This document shows positions 23,601 through 35,890 of a DNA stretch of 64,000 nt, piece after piece. The stretch comes from Cordia subcordata (Eukaryota; Streptophyta; Magnoliopsida; Boraginales; Cordiaceae): NCBI GenBank assembly GCA_028554755.1, contig JAPTOF010000005.1, positions 12,684,001-12,748,000 of the forward strand, read 5' to 3'. Below the pieces are notes generated by a model that saw nothing but the letters and a program-made list of their open reading frames with translations, ran no database searches and was not told the origin of the DNA. The position numbers and the translations under genes were made by a program. Position 1 is the first letter of the stretch. Each line of letters opens with the position of its first letter.

Positions 23601-26600
23601 TCAAATATAACAATAGAACTAGTGACTTACTTGGGGACTTCTGGGCTAGTGGAGCATAAGACTGTTGAAAATTTGTCTCCATTTGGGTGTGAAGTGAAAA
23701 CCTAAAGCACAAAAGAAGTTAACAAGACATCCTTAGCACATTTTCAGGACATAATGGAATGAATATATTTCTACATGTTTACTCCTTTCTTTAGTTGAAG
23801 AACATCTATATGAAATACTGGGCCATTAATGAATTCTAAAAGAGAACATTAGCCATGCATAAACTCCCCATGTGAAAGCACCGTAACATGTTATTATGAA
23901 TGACAAAATGCACATCCCTCCAAAATCACTTGTAATAGAAAGAAAATGCTAAAAGAGAAAAAGAGATGATATGAATTTGAAGAGCCAAGAGGATATGTAG
24001 TTGATTAATTTGTTTGAACTTATCCTGGCTATCACTCTTCCCTCAAATGATGGGAGGAAAGAATGCAGCTCATTGAAGAATATTGAAGAAATTCAACTAT
24101 TTCCCTTATGATTGTAACTTTTTGATGATGGACTTTATTTCAGTGGTTTATGACTAAGCAGGTCTAATGGAACACTTCTGATATATAGAAGAAGAAAGGA
24201 CCAAAGGAGAAAGGAAATCCAAATCCCACCTGATTTCTCACTGCCAAAATTTCTCTCATGTTTCAATTTGTATTGCTAACTAAAATGAATATGCTTTATG
24301 GCCAGGTAAGCATTTCTCAAGTGGTATCTTAATCCATTGCACTTACTCAATGACCTGTGTCCATAATTGTGACTGTACCAAACACAGCAACTAAATTCTC
24401 CTCTTTCTTTCATTCTCTCTTTTTCCTGTTTTCCTACTTTACTCTTTGTTGTTTCTTCAATAGGCCTAATTTCTTTTTTATTTCCAAATCAGGGTCTAAG
24501 CTTGATAATTGTGCATTTACTATTGATTTATCACCTCATCTAAAAGTTTAAACTTGTAGAAGAGGGTTTATTGTACTTGTTTATTGTGCTTAACTGAAAG
24601 GAAAAGAGAGAAAATAGAATTTGAGAGAAAAGTGATGTATTTTATTATTATCAAATGATTACAGCTGGTAGCAATATATATAGTCTGAATGAATACATCT
24701 CAGACATTTTTACGTATCAGTTAGTTAGGTATCCCAACTAAATCTGCCTGCTCAGCAATAGCTGGCCTAACTACTTTAACAGACTAATAATTACATCAAA
24801 GGCAGTCTACAATGTATCCCTCATGTGTGAGGGTGACTAGTTTTCAATTTAAGCTTGTATAAAGGGGTGTAGGGGTGATTTGTCTTGATCCTTATACATG
24901 TTCAGTAATGATGTTTTTAAATGGTCAGAGTGAGACTTGAACTCATGACCTGCACTCTAATACCATATTGAGTTACCACCTAATCTAAAAGCTCAAGCTG
25001 AGGGATTTCTTGTATCTAATTTATTGTGCTTAATATATACTTAACAAAGAATTTTACAATTACAAGATACAAGGATAAGAGATTGTATTGTCAAGGAACG
25101 GACTCACAGATAGTTAGGTTTATTTCAGTAGTTATATCAGTTGCAGTTTTGGGGAGCTGTCAAATAAAGTGCTGTTAACTAATTGTCATAACAGAAAGAA
25201 GAGTCTCGTATCTTACACTTGTAACTCAAGTAAATCTGCAACTATAAATAGCACATCCACTAATCAAACATAACAGTCAGATTAATAAATTTTCATTTTA
25301 GAAAATTTTCTCTCTAAAGCTTCAAAGCATCTTATGGTGATCAGAGCAGGTTGATCCATCTCCAAAACCAAGTCCTTCTGAAAACAGCTCATGGTAAGCT
25401 GTTGTCGACTTCTGGAGAACAATCGCCATCATTGCAGACCTGCATGGCCCATAATCCTCACTCCAGAATGTCGAAGTTTCTCTACACAACAGCCTTGAGC
25501 TTCCAATCCACTTTCTAGGGTATTCAAACCTTTGTCTTCACCACTGCAGCAGTTTCCTCTGCCAGAATCATCAGCTCATTACATTTCTAGTATTACAATC
25601 ACAATTCTTCAACTCTGTCCCAAATCTGATAGTGTTTCTCATCAATTTACCCTCTTGAAGCTTGTTCTTTCATGGCTTTCCCTTTAGACCTTGCTCTTCC
25701 CTTTGGTCTGAAGCTGCTTCTGCAGAACCTCACTTCTCTAGTTCAGATTAAGTTTGACAACTACATCGTCTAGAAAGCACAACTTCAACATATTCTTCTA
25801 GCGAATGGTCTCTTTGATCATGTAAATGGTGTAGATCCTTGCGCCCTACCAAGCCCATTACTAATGATGATGGTACCACATCTCCAAATCCAGCTTAGTC
25901 TACTTGGATCACTATTGATCAACATTTACATCTGTAACCCATTCAGTCCTCCCTTTAGTCCATTTCTCTTCCACCCTACTGTTTGGGCTGCTTTAGCACC
26001 AAGGTTTAATTCAGAGAGCAGGTCTTGCATTCACCAGCTCAATATGAGACTGTGTACCACTACGAAGGGTTCTAAATTCATACAAATTTAACTGGGAAAG
26101 GTTAAAACTATCAGTGATAATTTTGCCTCCGCTACTGAACCAATTAAAGACCATCTCATCCTTTACATTCTCAAAGGGCTGCCTGCTGCATATGATTCTT
26201 CACAGGAGCATTAGGGCCAGGTCTGAACAAATTTCTGTTCAAGGTCTTAGCAGCTTTTTAGTTCAGAAGAATTGCATCTCAATCTTTCCAGGACTCTCAC
26301 AATTTTGAACTCCTCTATTACTCCCAATGTACACAAGGCCCCATACACCAAGCAAATTTCACCTAGAGATCAGAAAGGAAGTCAATTCAGAGGAGGTTAC
26401 ACACCAAGGTCCTATACAGCATATCCTTAAGCCTCATAACCACAATGCCCTCAGCCTTTTTGCCTGCCTCCGCTATTCACACCCATTCTCTGCCACCATC
26501 CATCTCAACAAATCTCTCCCCCTCCTGACCCTCGTGTCGTAGGGGATATTCCCAGCACCCTCTCCACCCATGCTCACTAGGTCCAAAACTGGCTCTCTTC

Positions 26601-29600
26601 CTTCTTCCTTGTACAGTTTACATGTCCTAACAACATTTCTTCTCATTGAGTCCATACTCCATAAACAGAACTCACTTGTAAGAAAGCTTCTTCATCCTTG
26701 TATTGGCAACAAGCCATGCAGGAAGAATACATGCTTTTGTCCAGCAACCAACTTGCACTTTAGTCCCTCTTCCCTATGACACATCGGCCATAGACACAGG
26801 CTATAAGTTGGTGTACAAAATCAAAAGATATGCTGATGGTACCATTGCTAGGTACGAAGTCAGGCTAGTAGCCAAAGGAGATGATTAAGAAGATGGCCTT
26901 GATTACATAGACTTTCTGAAGAAATATAGAGAAAGAGAGAAAATATCTTGAAGATCATAATTCTCATTACTAGCAAATGATTACATATTGTGTCTATTTA
27001 TAGAAGTGTAGCATATGCCACCTAATCATAACTGCCTTACATAATAGACAACTACCACTACTTACTACAGCTGTCAACAACTATAGCTGTCATTTATAGC
27101 TCATTTACAGTTATAACTAACTTCAGATTGTGTATCTTATCACTTTCAGTCCTATGGTCAAAGCACAAGGTGTAAGATTTGTCCCAACTTTAATCCTTCA
27201 TTAGCAGTGCTTTTTGCATTAGTTGGATGTGTCAAATGCATTTCTTCGTGGTAACCTAGATGAAGATGTCTACACGGTCCAACCCTAAGGGTTTGTTGAC
27301 TTTTCAAACCCCTCTAATGTGAACAAACTCAAAAAATAACTTTATGCTCTCAAAAGTGCCTCAAAAGTCTAGTGCCACAAACTAATTTCTTTCCTCACCA
27401 CTCAAGGGTTTCATACTAGCTTCGTTGATTCCTTCCAATTTGTTCAGAAAACTGCTTATCACTTAAAACTGCTTATCACTTACTAATCCTTCTAGTCTAT
27501 GTGGATGATACAATTATTGCAGACGGCTCCCTTACTGCTGTATCCTTATTGTTGCTATGCACTCTACTTTTGCCACGAAAGATTTGGTACAGTTATCTTT
27601 CTTCCTGGGCATAGAGCTCTGTTCATTCCCAAACTGCTCCACCAATCTCACCATGCAAAGGATTTGTTTCACAGAGCTGGTAAAGATGACTGTAAGCCTA
27701 TCTCAACCCCTACACCCTGCAAGTACACCACTTCTGACCAAAATGCTACTAGTTCCTGCCCGAATCCAACTCATTTGAGGAGCCTAGTGGGTGGATTTCA
27801 ATATTGACTCGATTTGGAGTTTGTTGTCAATAGTATATATCAGCACATGTATTCCCTGCCAAGTAGAGATTTTACTGCTCTCAAGAGGGATCCTTAGAAA
27901 TGATAAAAGGCAACTTAACCCATGGGATTTCCTTTACAATTACCATTTCAGCTACAAGCATTTTCTAACAGTGACTGTGCAGTGATACCCTGAACAGAAA
28001 GTCTAAAATAGGATCTTGCATCTACTTTGCTTCTAACCTAATTTTTGGTATTCCAAGAATCAGCAGGCTGTTGCTAAATCATCTACTTAAACCAAATATA
28101 GGGCTCACTATCATTTCATCAAGGAGCAGGTCCTATCCCAGACACTGCAAATCTCCTAAATCCCTTCTACTGAACAAGTGCCAGACCTCTTCAGTCTTCG
28201 CTAAGTCCTACTTACAGCTTGATTATACTTCCTCAAAGACAAGCGGCCCTGGCCTTCACCAAGCTCAACTTGTTGGGGATTGTTAAGGAATAGACTTCAG
28301 AGATAGATAGCTAGTTTTATTCGGTTAGCCCGTTAGATAAGTTGCAGTTAAAAGTGGGTAGCTGTCACATAAATTATTGCAAATTAACTGTCATAACAGA
28401 AAGAAGATTTTGGAATCTTATACTTGTAACTCAAGTAAATATCAATGTATATCAAGTAAATATCAACTACAAATAGCACATGTACTGTATCACCAAAAGA
28501 ATACTCACTGAAAACTGATTTGCTAGTACTGGAGCGTCCTCACATATCCTGGGGAATAATTGAAAGCGTTGAAACTCGCCCTTAATACTTCTTCCAATGC
28601 TTCCTGCCCTGGTAGTTGACATTGAGAATCTTATGAGCACAGATTTTTTAAAATGGTGCTTGGCCTGTTAGTGTAGTAATTGTAATGCCAGGAAACGTCA
28701 ATTAGAACCAGACTTGCTATATTTTTAATCTTTTCTCCTTCTTTTCTGCAAATGAAATACTAAATCCAGGTTCCCTAGGTGTGCAAATTTCATTAAGCTG
28801 GAAATGTAGGTTGTATAGGCTGTAACTCTGCTCACAATGAGGTCGGGAATCCAAACAATGTATGCTCTTTTCTGCTACTTAAGCAACTTTTCTTTTTTAA
28901 TTTAATCCCTTCTTTTAAAGACCTCCCACTAATTTCTGGAAGTAGTTTCCAGTGTTCAAAAAAATCCAATAATGAGAATATGATAGCATTGCAACATGTT
29001 CCAGTTTAATAGGCAAAGAAAGAGCACACACCCAATACCACCTAAAGGAACACCATGGTAGCAAGTCATGAGGCGCTTATGAAAGGGATCCATTATTGAT
29101 GGCTGGCCAAAAAAGAGAGTCAAATAGTTACAGTTTCAAAAAACTTGACTAAGTGAGTATCTTGTTGAATTAGCATGAAAGAATCATATAGGAAAAGGAA
29201 AATACCGTTCCTTTTGCAGCTTCTACATACACATGCGGCAACAATCTCAAACCTAATGGGAGCTTTACAACAATAAAGTAAGATATGGAAGAGCGAAAAT
29301 TAGTAAATGACTAGTAAGATGTGACAATGAGAGTTGGAGACAAAAAAATCAGTATAACTAGTGACTTAAGAAGTAAAATCATTCTTGAAAACAACTACTC
29401 TAAGCAAAGGATGGATATATTAGTCATCTTCTAGAAAGGAAATGAATTTAATCAACAAGAAGTACAATAATTTCACTAACTTCTTGAAAGCCAACAGAAA
29501 AAACAAACATATCAGAAGAAAGTGAAAGAAACTCAACAGTCAACAATGAGACCAAGTACAGTATGGTCTGAGTCTATTCAACTCTGTGAGAATCCCTTCT

Positions 29601-32246
29601 CTATTGACATGATGAAACCATATTAGTATTCACTGGATCAATGGTCTATTCAATTTTTTCTAGACTTTGAAAAGGAAAAGAAAAGTAAATTAAAAGACGG
29701 ACCTGGGAATTTATATTTTCTTTTTTGGCTATAGCCAAGTGTAGAGATTTCTTATAGCTAGACAGTCTCTTGATTCATGAAACATAAAAGCGGATACAAA
29801 CTAACCTTCTATTATAAATAAACAACGTTTAGTGTGTTCCCGAAGTGAAATTGGATATACTTTTCTTTCTTAGTGGCATGCCTAGAATCAATCTCTTCCT
29901 TGAAATTGTTCATCACATGTGCAACTTCCTTACCCTATTACATTGTTTTCTTGATTACCCTCAATTTATGGAATTTTTGAGCTTTGTCAAATTTCTGCTC
30001 TTTACCTTGAGAATTCTTTACATTGACCATTTCTGCAAATAGACTCTTTATCATCTTGTGATTGTAGGGACCTCTTCCATTATAGTATGACTTTCCATTA
30101 CTAAAATGGTCGTTTATTTACACATGTCTCACCTCCTTACCACATTAACTCTGTTTACTTCATTGCCCTTGTATTCAATAGCCATTGCCTGGAAACATAA
30201 AGTGGAGTGCCTAGGATCCAATCTTCTTAATTGTCATGACTAAGAAGCTTCACTCGTTAGGTGAATCTTTATATTGATATATGGAACAAAACTTTAATGG
30301 ATTGTGTAAATTAGCCAAAAGATCACAAAATTTGAGGCTTCTAGAATTTTCTTTCATTATTTTATCTAGCGAAATATTAATTTTGATCTTAATTAGCAAA
30401 AAAGCGTTGATCTTTTCTACAATAGCATTTTATCACTGTGGTTGTAGAGATCTCTTCTATAGGCTAACTTTCCCTTATGAAAATAGCCCCTTGTTTATTT
30501 GTATCTTACCTCCTAGCTATATTATCTCTATTTTCTTCATTACCGTCATATTTACAGATTTTCTAAGCTTTTTTGAACGTTTTTAGCCTTAACTTTGTGA
30601 ATACTTAAGTTTTGACCTTTTCTACAAAATTTTCATCTTATGATTAGAGAGATCTCTTCCATTGGAGGCTAACTTTCTGTAACGAAAAAGAAAAAAAAAA
30701 GGCTGCATGTTTACTTGTGTCTCAGGAAACTGGAACTTCTCCTTAGTTTTGTGAGGCTGTGATACCTAACGTGTATCGTGACTTGACTACAAAATCTACA
30801 CCTCATCTTCCTCCAACATACGACTCCGGTTGCAGAAGAATGCAAGTATTGGCAAATGGTGAAAATATTAGGAAAAGTAAGACTACTTACTAACTGCATT
30901 CAATTCCAGATTGAAATATTACTAAGCATCATTCTCCAACCACCACTAATTCTACACTGTTGCAGTCTTTACCAGTAGAAAATTTGCACTGGTGTCTGAA
31001 TTCATTTACATTATTGTAGCTTTTTGACTATGCAATAGAAGACATGATTACTCTCACTCAGCTTCCATTTTCTATCATTGAATGACTTCCCATCTGATTA
31101 ACCTTTGGGTGCATATTTTCAACCCTCGTATAACACATGTAATACCGTGAACTTCTAAGTTAAAGCATCATATACTAGTCTCAACTCCTCAAAGTAGTTG
31201 TGGGGAAGTACCCTGTGCATGAAAAAGTCTTAGCACTATCTATGGATGAAAACATACCAACTGCAAAATTTCTCGTAGTCGAATTGTAAACTGTGAAGGG
31301 ACATTTATGGTGCAATCTAATTTCTGCTGCCAAGTCAGTGAAGGAGGTTTTCCAAGATCAACCTGTACACAGAAGAAAGAATGGGAATTACAATTGATAC
31401 CTGAGGTTGTTGAAGCAGAATTAATGGAAGAGACTAAAAAAGCATATGCAAGCAAATATATGGCCGTCTATGTACATATGAGCAGAGGCACATTATGGCA
31501 ATCATTATTGTAGCCCCTCTTCCATGTAATAAAGAGGGGATTGAGGAGGGAATGGGAGAAAAAGGATCAGCAACTTAATTTTTATTTGCGTATTGCCAAG
31601 TTCTCCTACACTTTTGCTGAAAAACTTGATTCTCCACTAAGTGGAAGAACATTATAGTTACGTAGTCAGTATGATTTGTTTTAGGTGAGCATCTGTGATT
31701 CTGTATATCTTAGATTTTTTTTCCTAGTTATTTATTAATACCATTGCTCACAAAAATAACTACCTATTTACATGACCACAAAGTTATCCCTACCTTTGTG
31801 GCAACCCCATACATCTTGCATTGAAGCTCTATTCAGGACATTTCCAGGCAAAACGTGTCATTACATTTGCAGTAATTACAATGTTCATTTCAAATTATTG
31901 ACATGAGACAACTTGATGCCATAAGCAATGAGCCCACTTATCATGGTGTGAGTGGATGCAAATTCAGTACACATGCGAGTAAGCTCACTGGAAGATCCAG
32001 CTCATTATGTATGAATATCAAAAAGTAATGCTAATTATCCATATCACGATATAGGAATCAGCAAACAGAAGCACCAGAGAGATGCAACCTCCAACACAGT
32101 CTTTAACAAATAACAGCAACAATCATATCCAATGGTCAAGAAGTCAACACAATGTCACATTGTAAAATCGAGACAAGATATTATACCTTGTGAGAAGATG
32201 AATCAGACAGGTCAGATTCTCCTCCCATGACATTGTTATCCAGCAT
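14688..32246 (-). CDS. GBA2-type non-lysosomal glucosylceramidase (GH116), complete, 19 exons
   Basis: Coding exons, 5' to 3' on the minus strand: 32246-32187, 31362-31258, 29262-29206, 29102-29032, 28608-28509, 23701-23631, 23519-23419, 23325-23222, 23143-23090, 22804-22749, 22570-22532, 22414-22270, 18794-18613, 18534-18467, 18100-18028, 17940-17879, 17803-16876, 15779-15489, 14970-14688. They sum to 2850 nt with every junction in phase and GT-AG borders: 949 residues, the usual plant length. The N-terminal beta-sandwich shows GVPLGGIG and [13 protein letters not shown]; the catalytic (alpha/alpha)6 part shows [19 protein letters not shown] (about 530-548) and PDQTYDAW (about 674-681), regions holding the two acidic catalytic residues of GH116. 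The enzyme hydrolyses glucosylceramide to glucose and ceramide at membranes facing the cytosol. No signal peptide is seen. No stop or frameshift was found, so it is probably functional despite insertions in introns 5 and 12. A start further upstream is possible, but ATG 32246 fits the family. Confidence 0.92.
20819..20950 (+). mobile_element. tRNA-derived SINE with 16 bp target duplication, GBA2 intron 12
   Basis: GTGTGAGGATCGACTC (20819-20834) returns as GTGTGAGGATTGACTC (20935-20950). The 100 bp body starts GGGGGATAGCTCAAGTGG (A-box) and carries GGTTCAATTCC (B-box), followed by a G-run and a TATATG/TG tail. The two boxes sit as in a tRNA, but no acceptor stem closes, so it is a SINE and not a tRNA gene. 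Confidence 0.75.
21501..21652 (+). mobile_element. tRNA-derived SINE, second copy in GBA2 intron 12
   Basis: The flanks AAGTTCGATAATGT (21501-21514) and GAGTTCAATAATGT (21639-21652) form a 14 bp duplication with two differences. The body has GAGGATAGCTTAAGTGG, GGTTCAAATCCC, a G-rich stretch and a tail of TAAAAAA units. It is about 0.7 kb from its relative at 20819, in the same orientation. Confidence 0.72.
24595..24781 (-). repeat. Probable solo LTR remnant in GBA2 intron 5
   Basis: Read on the minus strand it begins TGTTAAAGTAGTTAGG and ends TTTTCCTTTCA, with a TATA-like CTATATATATTG and a pyrimidine-rich 3' part (TTTTCTCTC). Copia LTRs look like this. No matching target duplication was found, so the limits are uncertain. 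Confidence 0.4.
24905..25045 (-). mobile_element. Possible tRNA-Met-like SINE fragment
   Basis: The minus strand reads GGTAACTCAATATGGTATTAGAGTG, then a B-box-like GAGTTCAAGTC. A related stretch (CACCTCATCTAAAAG... TTTATTGTGCTTAA) recurs at 24530-24593. Termini and duplication were not resolved. Confidence 0.38.
25089..28498 (+). mobile_element. Decayed Ty1/Copia retrotransposon, antisense in GBA2 intron 5
   Basis: The 5' LTR (25089-25329) begins TGTCAAGGAACGGAC and ends in CA, then a 5-nt spacer and a primer site TGGTGATCAGAGC (tRNA-Met type with one inserted base). The 3' LTR begins at 28281 (TGTTAAGGAATAG) after a short purine-rich tract and matches the 5' LTR through the ACTTGTAACTCAAGTAAAT block, but lacks the last ~80 bp. 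Gag traces ([19 protein letters not shown]) are at about 25750-25830; reverse transcriptase traces ([37 protein letters not shown]) at about 26790-27520. Many stops and deletions make it non-autonomous. It ends about 10 bp from the splice donor of GBA2 exon 5. Confidence 0.8.
26917..27142 (-). repeat. Solo LTR nested in the Copia element, perfect CTTTC duplication
   Basis: The 226 bp sequence starts TGAAGAAATATAG and ends GTATCTTATCA, flanked by CTTTC on both sides (26912-26916 and 27143-27147). It interrupts the reverse transcriptase just before the FSPMV motif, which resumes after it. A TATA-like TTCTATAAATAG on the minus strand suggests that orientation. Confidence 0.75.
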
Positions 32247-32608
32247 ATTGCCTGAGCAGGTGGAAGAATGAATCTGCAATCAGCCAACAATAAAATCCTT
32301 TTACTCTCCTTTTCATTTTTGTGGGCCAGGGGAGGAGGGAGGAATTGATGTTCTTTAACTGTCTAAAAAAAATTAACTGCTAAGAGCATAAATCACTATC
32401 TATTACATCCCCTATTCCCCATTAGATCTAATCCATACCCTTTACCGATTATCTCTATGAAATAGTAGGGAAAGAATATATTCTTGACTAGGGGTTGGTG
32501 GGGGGGACAAGCACTTCCAAGAAGGAAGAAAGGATCACACAACATATTAGATTAAGATAACTTCACAGACCTGCAAAATTCCAAAAAAAGATAGAATTTA
32601 ATATATAC

Positions 32609-32647
<39 letters not shown>
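32609..32647. repeat. TA dinucleotide microsatellite in a GBA2 intron 1 / 5' UTR intron
   Basis: An uninterrupted run of about 15 TA units within ATATACATATACATATATA sequence. It lies in the intron between the putative 5' UTR exon and the first coding exon. Confidence 0.85.
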
Positions 32648-32651
<4 letters not shown>

Positions 32652-33153
32652 TAATAGAAACGTACAATGTTTTAAAGCACCCCCTTATCATTCACCCCTC
32701 CTTCATACGGTAGGAATCCGAGTGTTGAATGTCAAATCTCTCGTATCCAAGGAAGGGCGAAGGGGTGAATACGTGTATAAAGAAATGCTCATTTTAAACT
32801 CAAGATCTTCTCCAACTATATCTGTGAAGTTAAAATTCTTTGTTAAAGAGGCAGTCTCCATGTATGACATCATCTACTGCAAATCTTCAATGGCTCAGTA
32901 TGCATGGATTAAATAACAAGCTACTCATATTACAATTAAGCTTAAACTACTGAGGATTCATCGATAAGGCAGTTAAGCCGCTGTGATCATATTCATGCAA
33001 TCAAAAACTTTATCATCTGAGTTGTAAACACTCTGGCTTAAAAAATAAGCAAATAGTAAACATACAATACAATACAATACGATATGATACGAGCATTAAA
33101 CGGGAAACAAAAGAACATGAATCTTAGATCAATCAAGTTTGTTTGTGTTTTAC

Positions 33154-33225
33154 CTTAATTAACAAGAAGCAAGCGAGTCTGCAGTGTGCAAAAGAGAAAG
33201 TGCTTTTTTTTTTTTGTAAAGACTA
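33154..33225 (-). other. Probable non-coding first exon (5' UTR) of GBA2
   Basis: A donor (AATTAAG before GTAAAAC) at 33154 and a suitable acceptor before the coding exon (TTGCAG, about 32273) suggest a 5' UTR exon. The upper limit is guessed as about 30 nt below the TATA box; it is not visible directly. Confidence 0.45.
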
Positions 33226-33250
33226 GACAAGCTTTTAACGTTGAAGGTTC

Positions 33251-33260
33251 GTTTTTATAG
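33251..33260 (-). promoter_or_regulatory. TATA box of the GBA2 gene
   Basis: Minus-strand CTATAAAAAC lies about 100 nt upstream of the predicted 5' UTR splice donor and 1 kb upstream of the coding start. Confidence 0.5.
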
Positions 33261-33303
33261 TTAAATTCTGGGGAATTGACAAAAAGATTCCCAAGTTTAA
33301 CTT

Positions 33304-33500
33304 TGGGCCCTTTGGTTTACATTCTTTTTTTTTTTTTTTCCTTTTTGGTGAAAAATTACATTTTAGTTTTACATAAATATTTGAAATTGACCTTTCAAAG
33401 AAAATTATTCAAAAGCTAGGAATTTGAGTTTCTAGAGGAACAGTTTTTGAAAAAGTTATGTAAAAAGCTCTTTTCTGAAAAACAGTTCAAACGATGCCTT
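33304..33500. mobile_element. Possible degenerate Tourist-like MITE upstream of GBA2
   Basis: It begins GGGCCCTTTGGTTTAC and ends GTTCAAACGATGCC before TTA, an imperfect inverse. The left target duplication does not match. It has no ORF. Confidence 0.3.
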
Positions 33501-34318
33501 AATACTCTGATCCTTCCTACAAAGATAAATTTATTTAATACTTTCATATAATTTTAAAGAAAATATATGATTACTAGAACAGTAACTTTTTATTTAACAT
33601 TTTCTTGATATACCTCTCGATTAATATAAAATAACTCACGTCTTTTTATACTAAACTTTTAATGCTAGAATTATTTTGGCATCTTTGGTTTAATAGTCGA
33701 ACGCTCGAATTTAACAGTCAAACTTGCAAAGTTGGTTGAGGTTGACAACAATAAAGAAATTGTCAAACCATCAAAAAGGTCTGAACTTTTGTCACTTGTA
33801 CGCCACCTGTTTGCTTTTAAATTTTCAATTAACCCCAATCGTGATTATTTAATATATCATCTATTTATTAACAAAGATAAAGATACAAACTAGTACAGAA
33901 ACACTCAAGGAAAACACTAAGTTAACTCTCTTTGTAGAAAATAAGATTATAATTTGAGACAAGCAAAAAGAAAGTGAATTCATCTTTATGAGAGACAGAG
34001 ATAATAACTTTTATAATTTATTAAAATATAATTTTTTTTACTCGAAAAGCATTTGTTCTATATAAAGACTAATGTTGGGTAAAATAAAAAATTTTTAAAG
34101 AATCTATTTGTAGTTTACACCTAAGATATTTGTAATGTGATTAATTACAAGATAGTTAAAGAAACAGGCATTGAATGGTAAGACTTGATCAAAAGTTCTA
34201 TAAAAAGTTATTTGTTTTTGAAGCAATAGATTGGTAAAGATAATTTTCCTTAAGTAGTTGAATAATCGTTTATCATGCAAAGAGATGAATGCTATATTAT
34301 ATTTAAAAAGGATTGAAA
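33501..34318. other. AT-rich intergenic region, no gene seen
   Basis: No ORF with coding character and no transposon termini are recognised. Confidence 0.5.
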
Positions 34319-34319
34319 T

Positions 34320-34640
34320 GGACAAGGTGGAATCTTTATTCTATTCCAGGCGCGCCTCCCAATTTTGAAAACTTGATAGATCTAAATTTTATAGTTTTTT
34401 GGGATTTTGATATTAAATCTATGTACTTAGAATATGATATTATATGCATATAAATTATTAAATTTCTTCCATGCTACACTTGAAAGAATTGGATCATTGG
34501 ATGGACAAGGTGGAAACGTCTTTCTTTCCACATGCGCCTTCCAATTTCCAAAGTTTGGTAGAGTCTAATTTTGATACTCTTTGGGATTTTAATTTTAATT
34601 TCATGTACTTAAAATATGATGTGATATGCATGTAAATTAT
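34320..34640 (+). repeat. Tandem direct repeat, two ~140 bp copies, period ~183 bp
   Basis: GGACAAGGTGGAA starts both copies (about 34320 and 34503). Both contain CGCCT(C/T)CCAATTT, TTTGGGATTTT, ATGTACTTA and ATATGCAT(A/G)TAAATTATT in the same order. No coding sense was seen. Confidence 0.7.
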
Positions 34641-35529
34641 TTAAAAATTTTTTATATTATAAAAGATCAATCAATATGAGTAGATCCCAATTCTCTAACA
34701 GAATAGGAAAATGATATTATACATATATATGATTAAGATTTATCTCAAATTATTACGAGAGTTAATTAATACGAGTGGATCTCGATTTTCTAATGAAACA
34801 ATTTAATAAAAGAATGCCTTTTTAAAAAGAAAAGTTTCAAAAAAATAAAAAAGGGGGGCTTTTTTTTTTTTTTGGCAAAAAAGGGGGGGCGGTTGAAAGA
34901 GTGGCTGGTTGGTTGTGACCAAAAAGGGCGGCTGGCATCAACCAATCATGATAAGTTGATCATACGCATGCAGAATAAGTATACTTTGGATAAAAACATG
35001 TATTATGTATAGTTAAATTGATTTTTCCCAACCAAAAAAAAAAAAAGAAATTGATTTTTAAATATTTTCTTAATAGATATTATATGAAGGAGCCAACACT
35101 TCATTATCTAATTCCAAATGTTGACAAGTTCATGATAAAGGGGGGCCTGGCATCAACCAATCATGGCAAGTTCGTGGAAAAAAGTAATTTTTAATAGATA
35201 CTTAAATTGACTTTTTAAAAAAAGTTAAAACTGTTTAAAGATGTTTGATTTTATATATATATATAAACCTTATGAGAAAAACTTTTGCGGAAGTCCAAAT
35301 CGGACTAAGCCTATACTTTATTAGCTAATTCCAGATGTTGATGTCCTCAGCAACTCTCGTGTTTCTTTCGGGTAGTGTTTTCTGTCAATCGGCACTTTGG
35401 TGCTTTTCTTTGTTGATTTATGTATTTCTGCTGGTAATAAAACGAAAACAAAAAAAAAAAAAGAAAAGAAAAGAAAAAGAAAAGAAAGGGGTTCAGCTAT
35501 ATAACTTCTTGAAAAGGAAAATTTTGCAA
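34641..35529. other. Intergenic with short dispersed repeats
   Basis: GGCATCAACCAATCATG occurs at about 34932 and 35150, and TTATCTAATTCCAAATGTTGA / TTAGCTAATTCCAGATGTTGA at about 35103 and 35320, suggesting a decayed tandem duplication. No gene was seen. Confidence 0.45.
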
Positions 35530-35890
35530 GGAAGCCCCTAATGTTTTCATATTTTTTTCAAATTATTCTCCATTGTTTAAAAAAGTTTAAATTAAATTAG
35601 TTATTAATATTTTACAAATATGTCAAATTAGTCACTGATTTTTGAAACGGTTCAAATTAGTTTTCAATATTTTACAAAGTCATTTAAATGAGGCCCTAAA
35701 ATGAGATAAAATAATGGGGACTAATTTGAATAAGTTTATGAAATATTGAAGACTAATATAAATTTTTTAAAACAGTAATGACTAATTTAATTATATTTTG
35801 AAACATTGACGATTAATTTAAGTTTTTCTAAATAAGGAGAACTTATTTGAAACTTAGTGACAACTTTGGAGACATTTTCGATACTAACCC
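35530..35890. mobile_element. Fold-back element / MITE with long imperfect inverted arms
   Basis: The left half (TTTCAAATTATTCTCCATTGTTTA... CAAATTAGT) is matched by the inverse of the right half, which ends GGAGAACTTATTTGAAA. The arms are about 140 bp each. Each carries several CAAATTAGT / ACTAATTTG units, so the transcript could fold into one long hairpin. No ORF. Confidence 0.5.
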
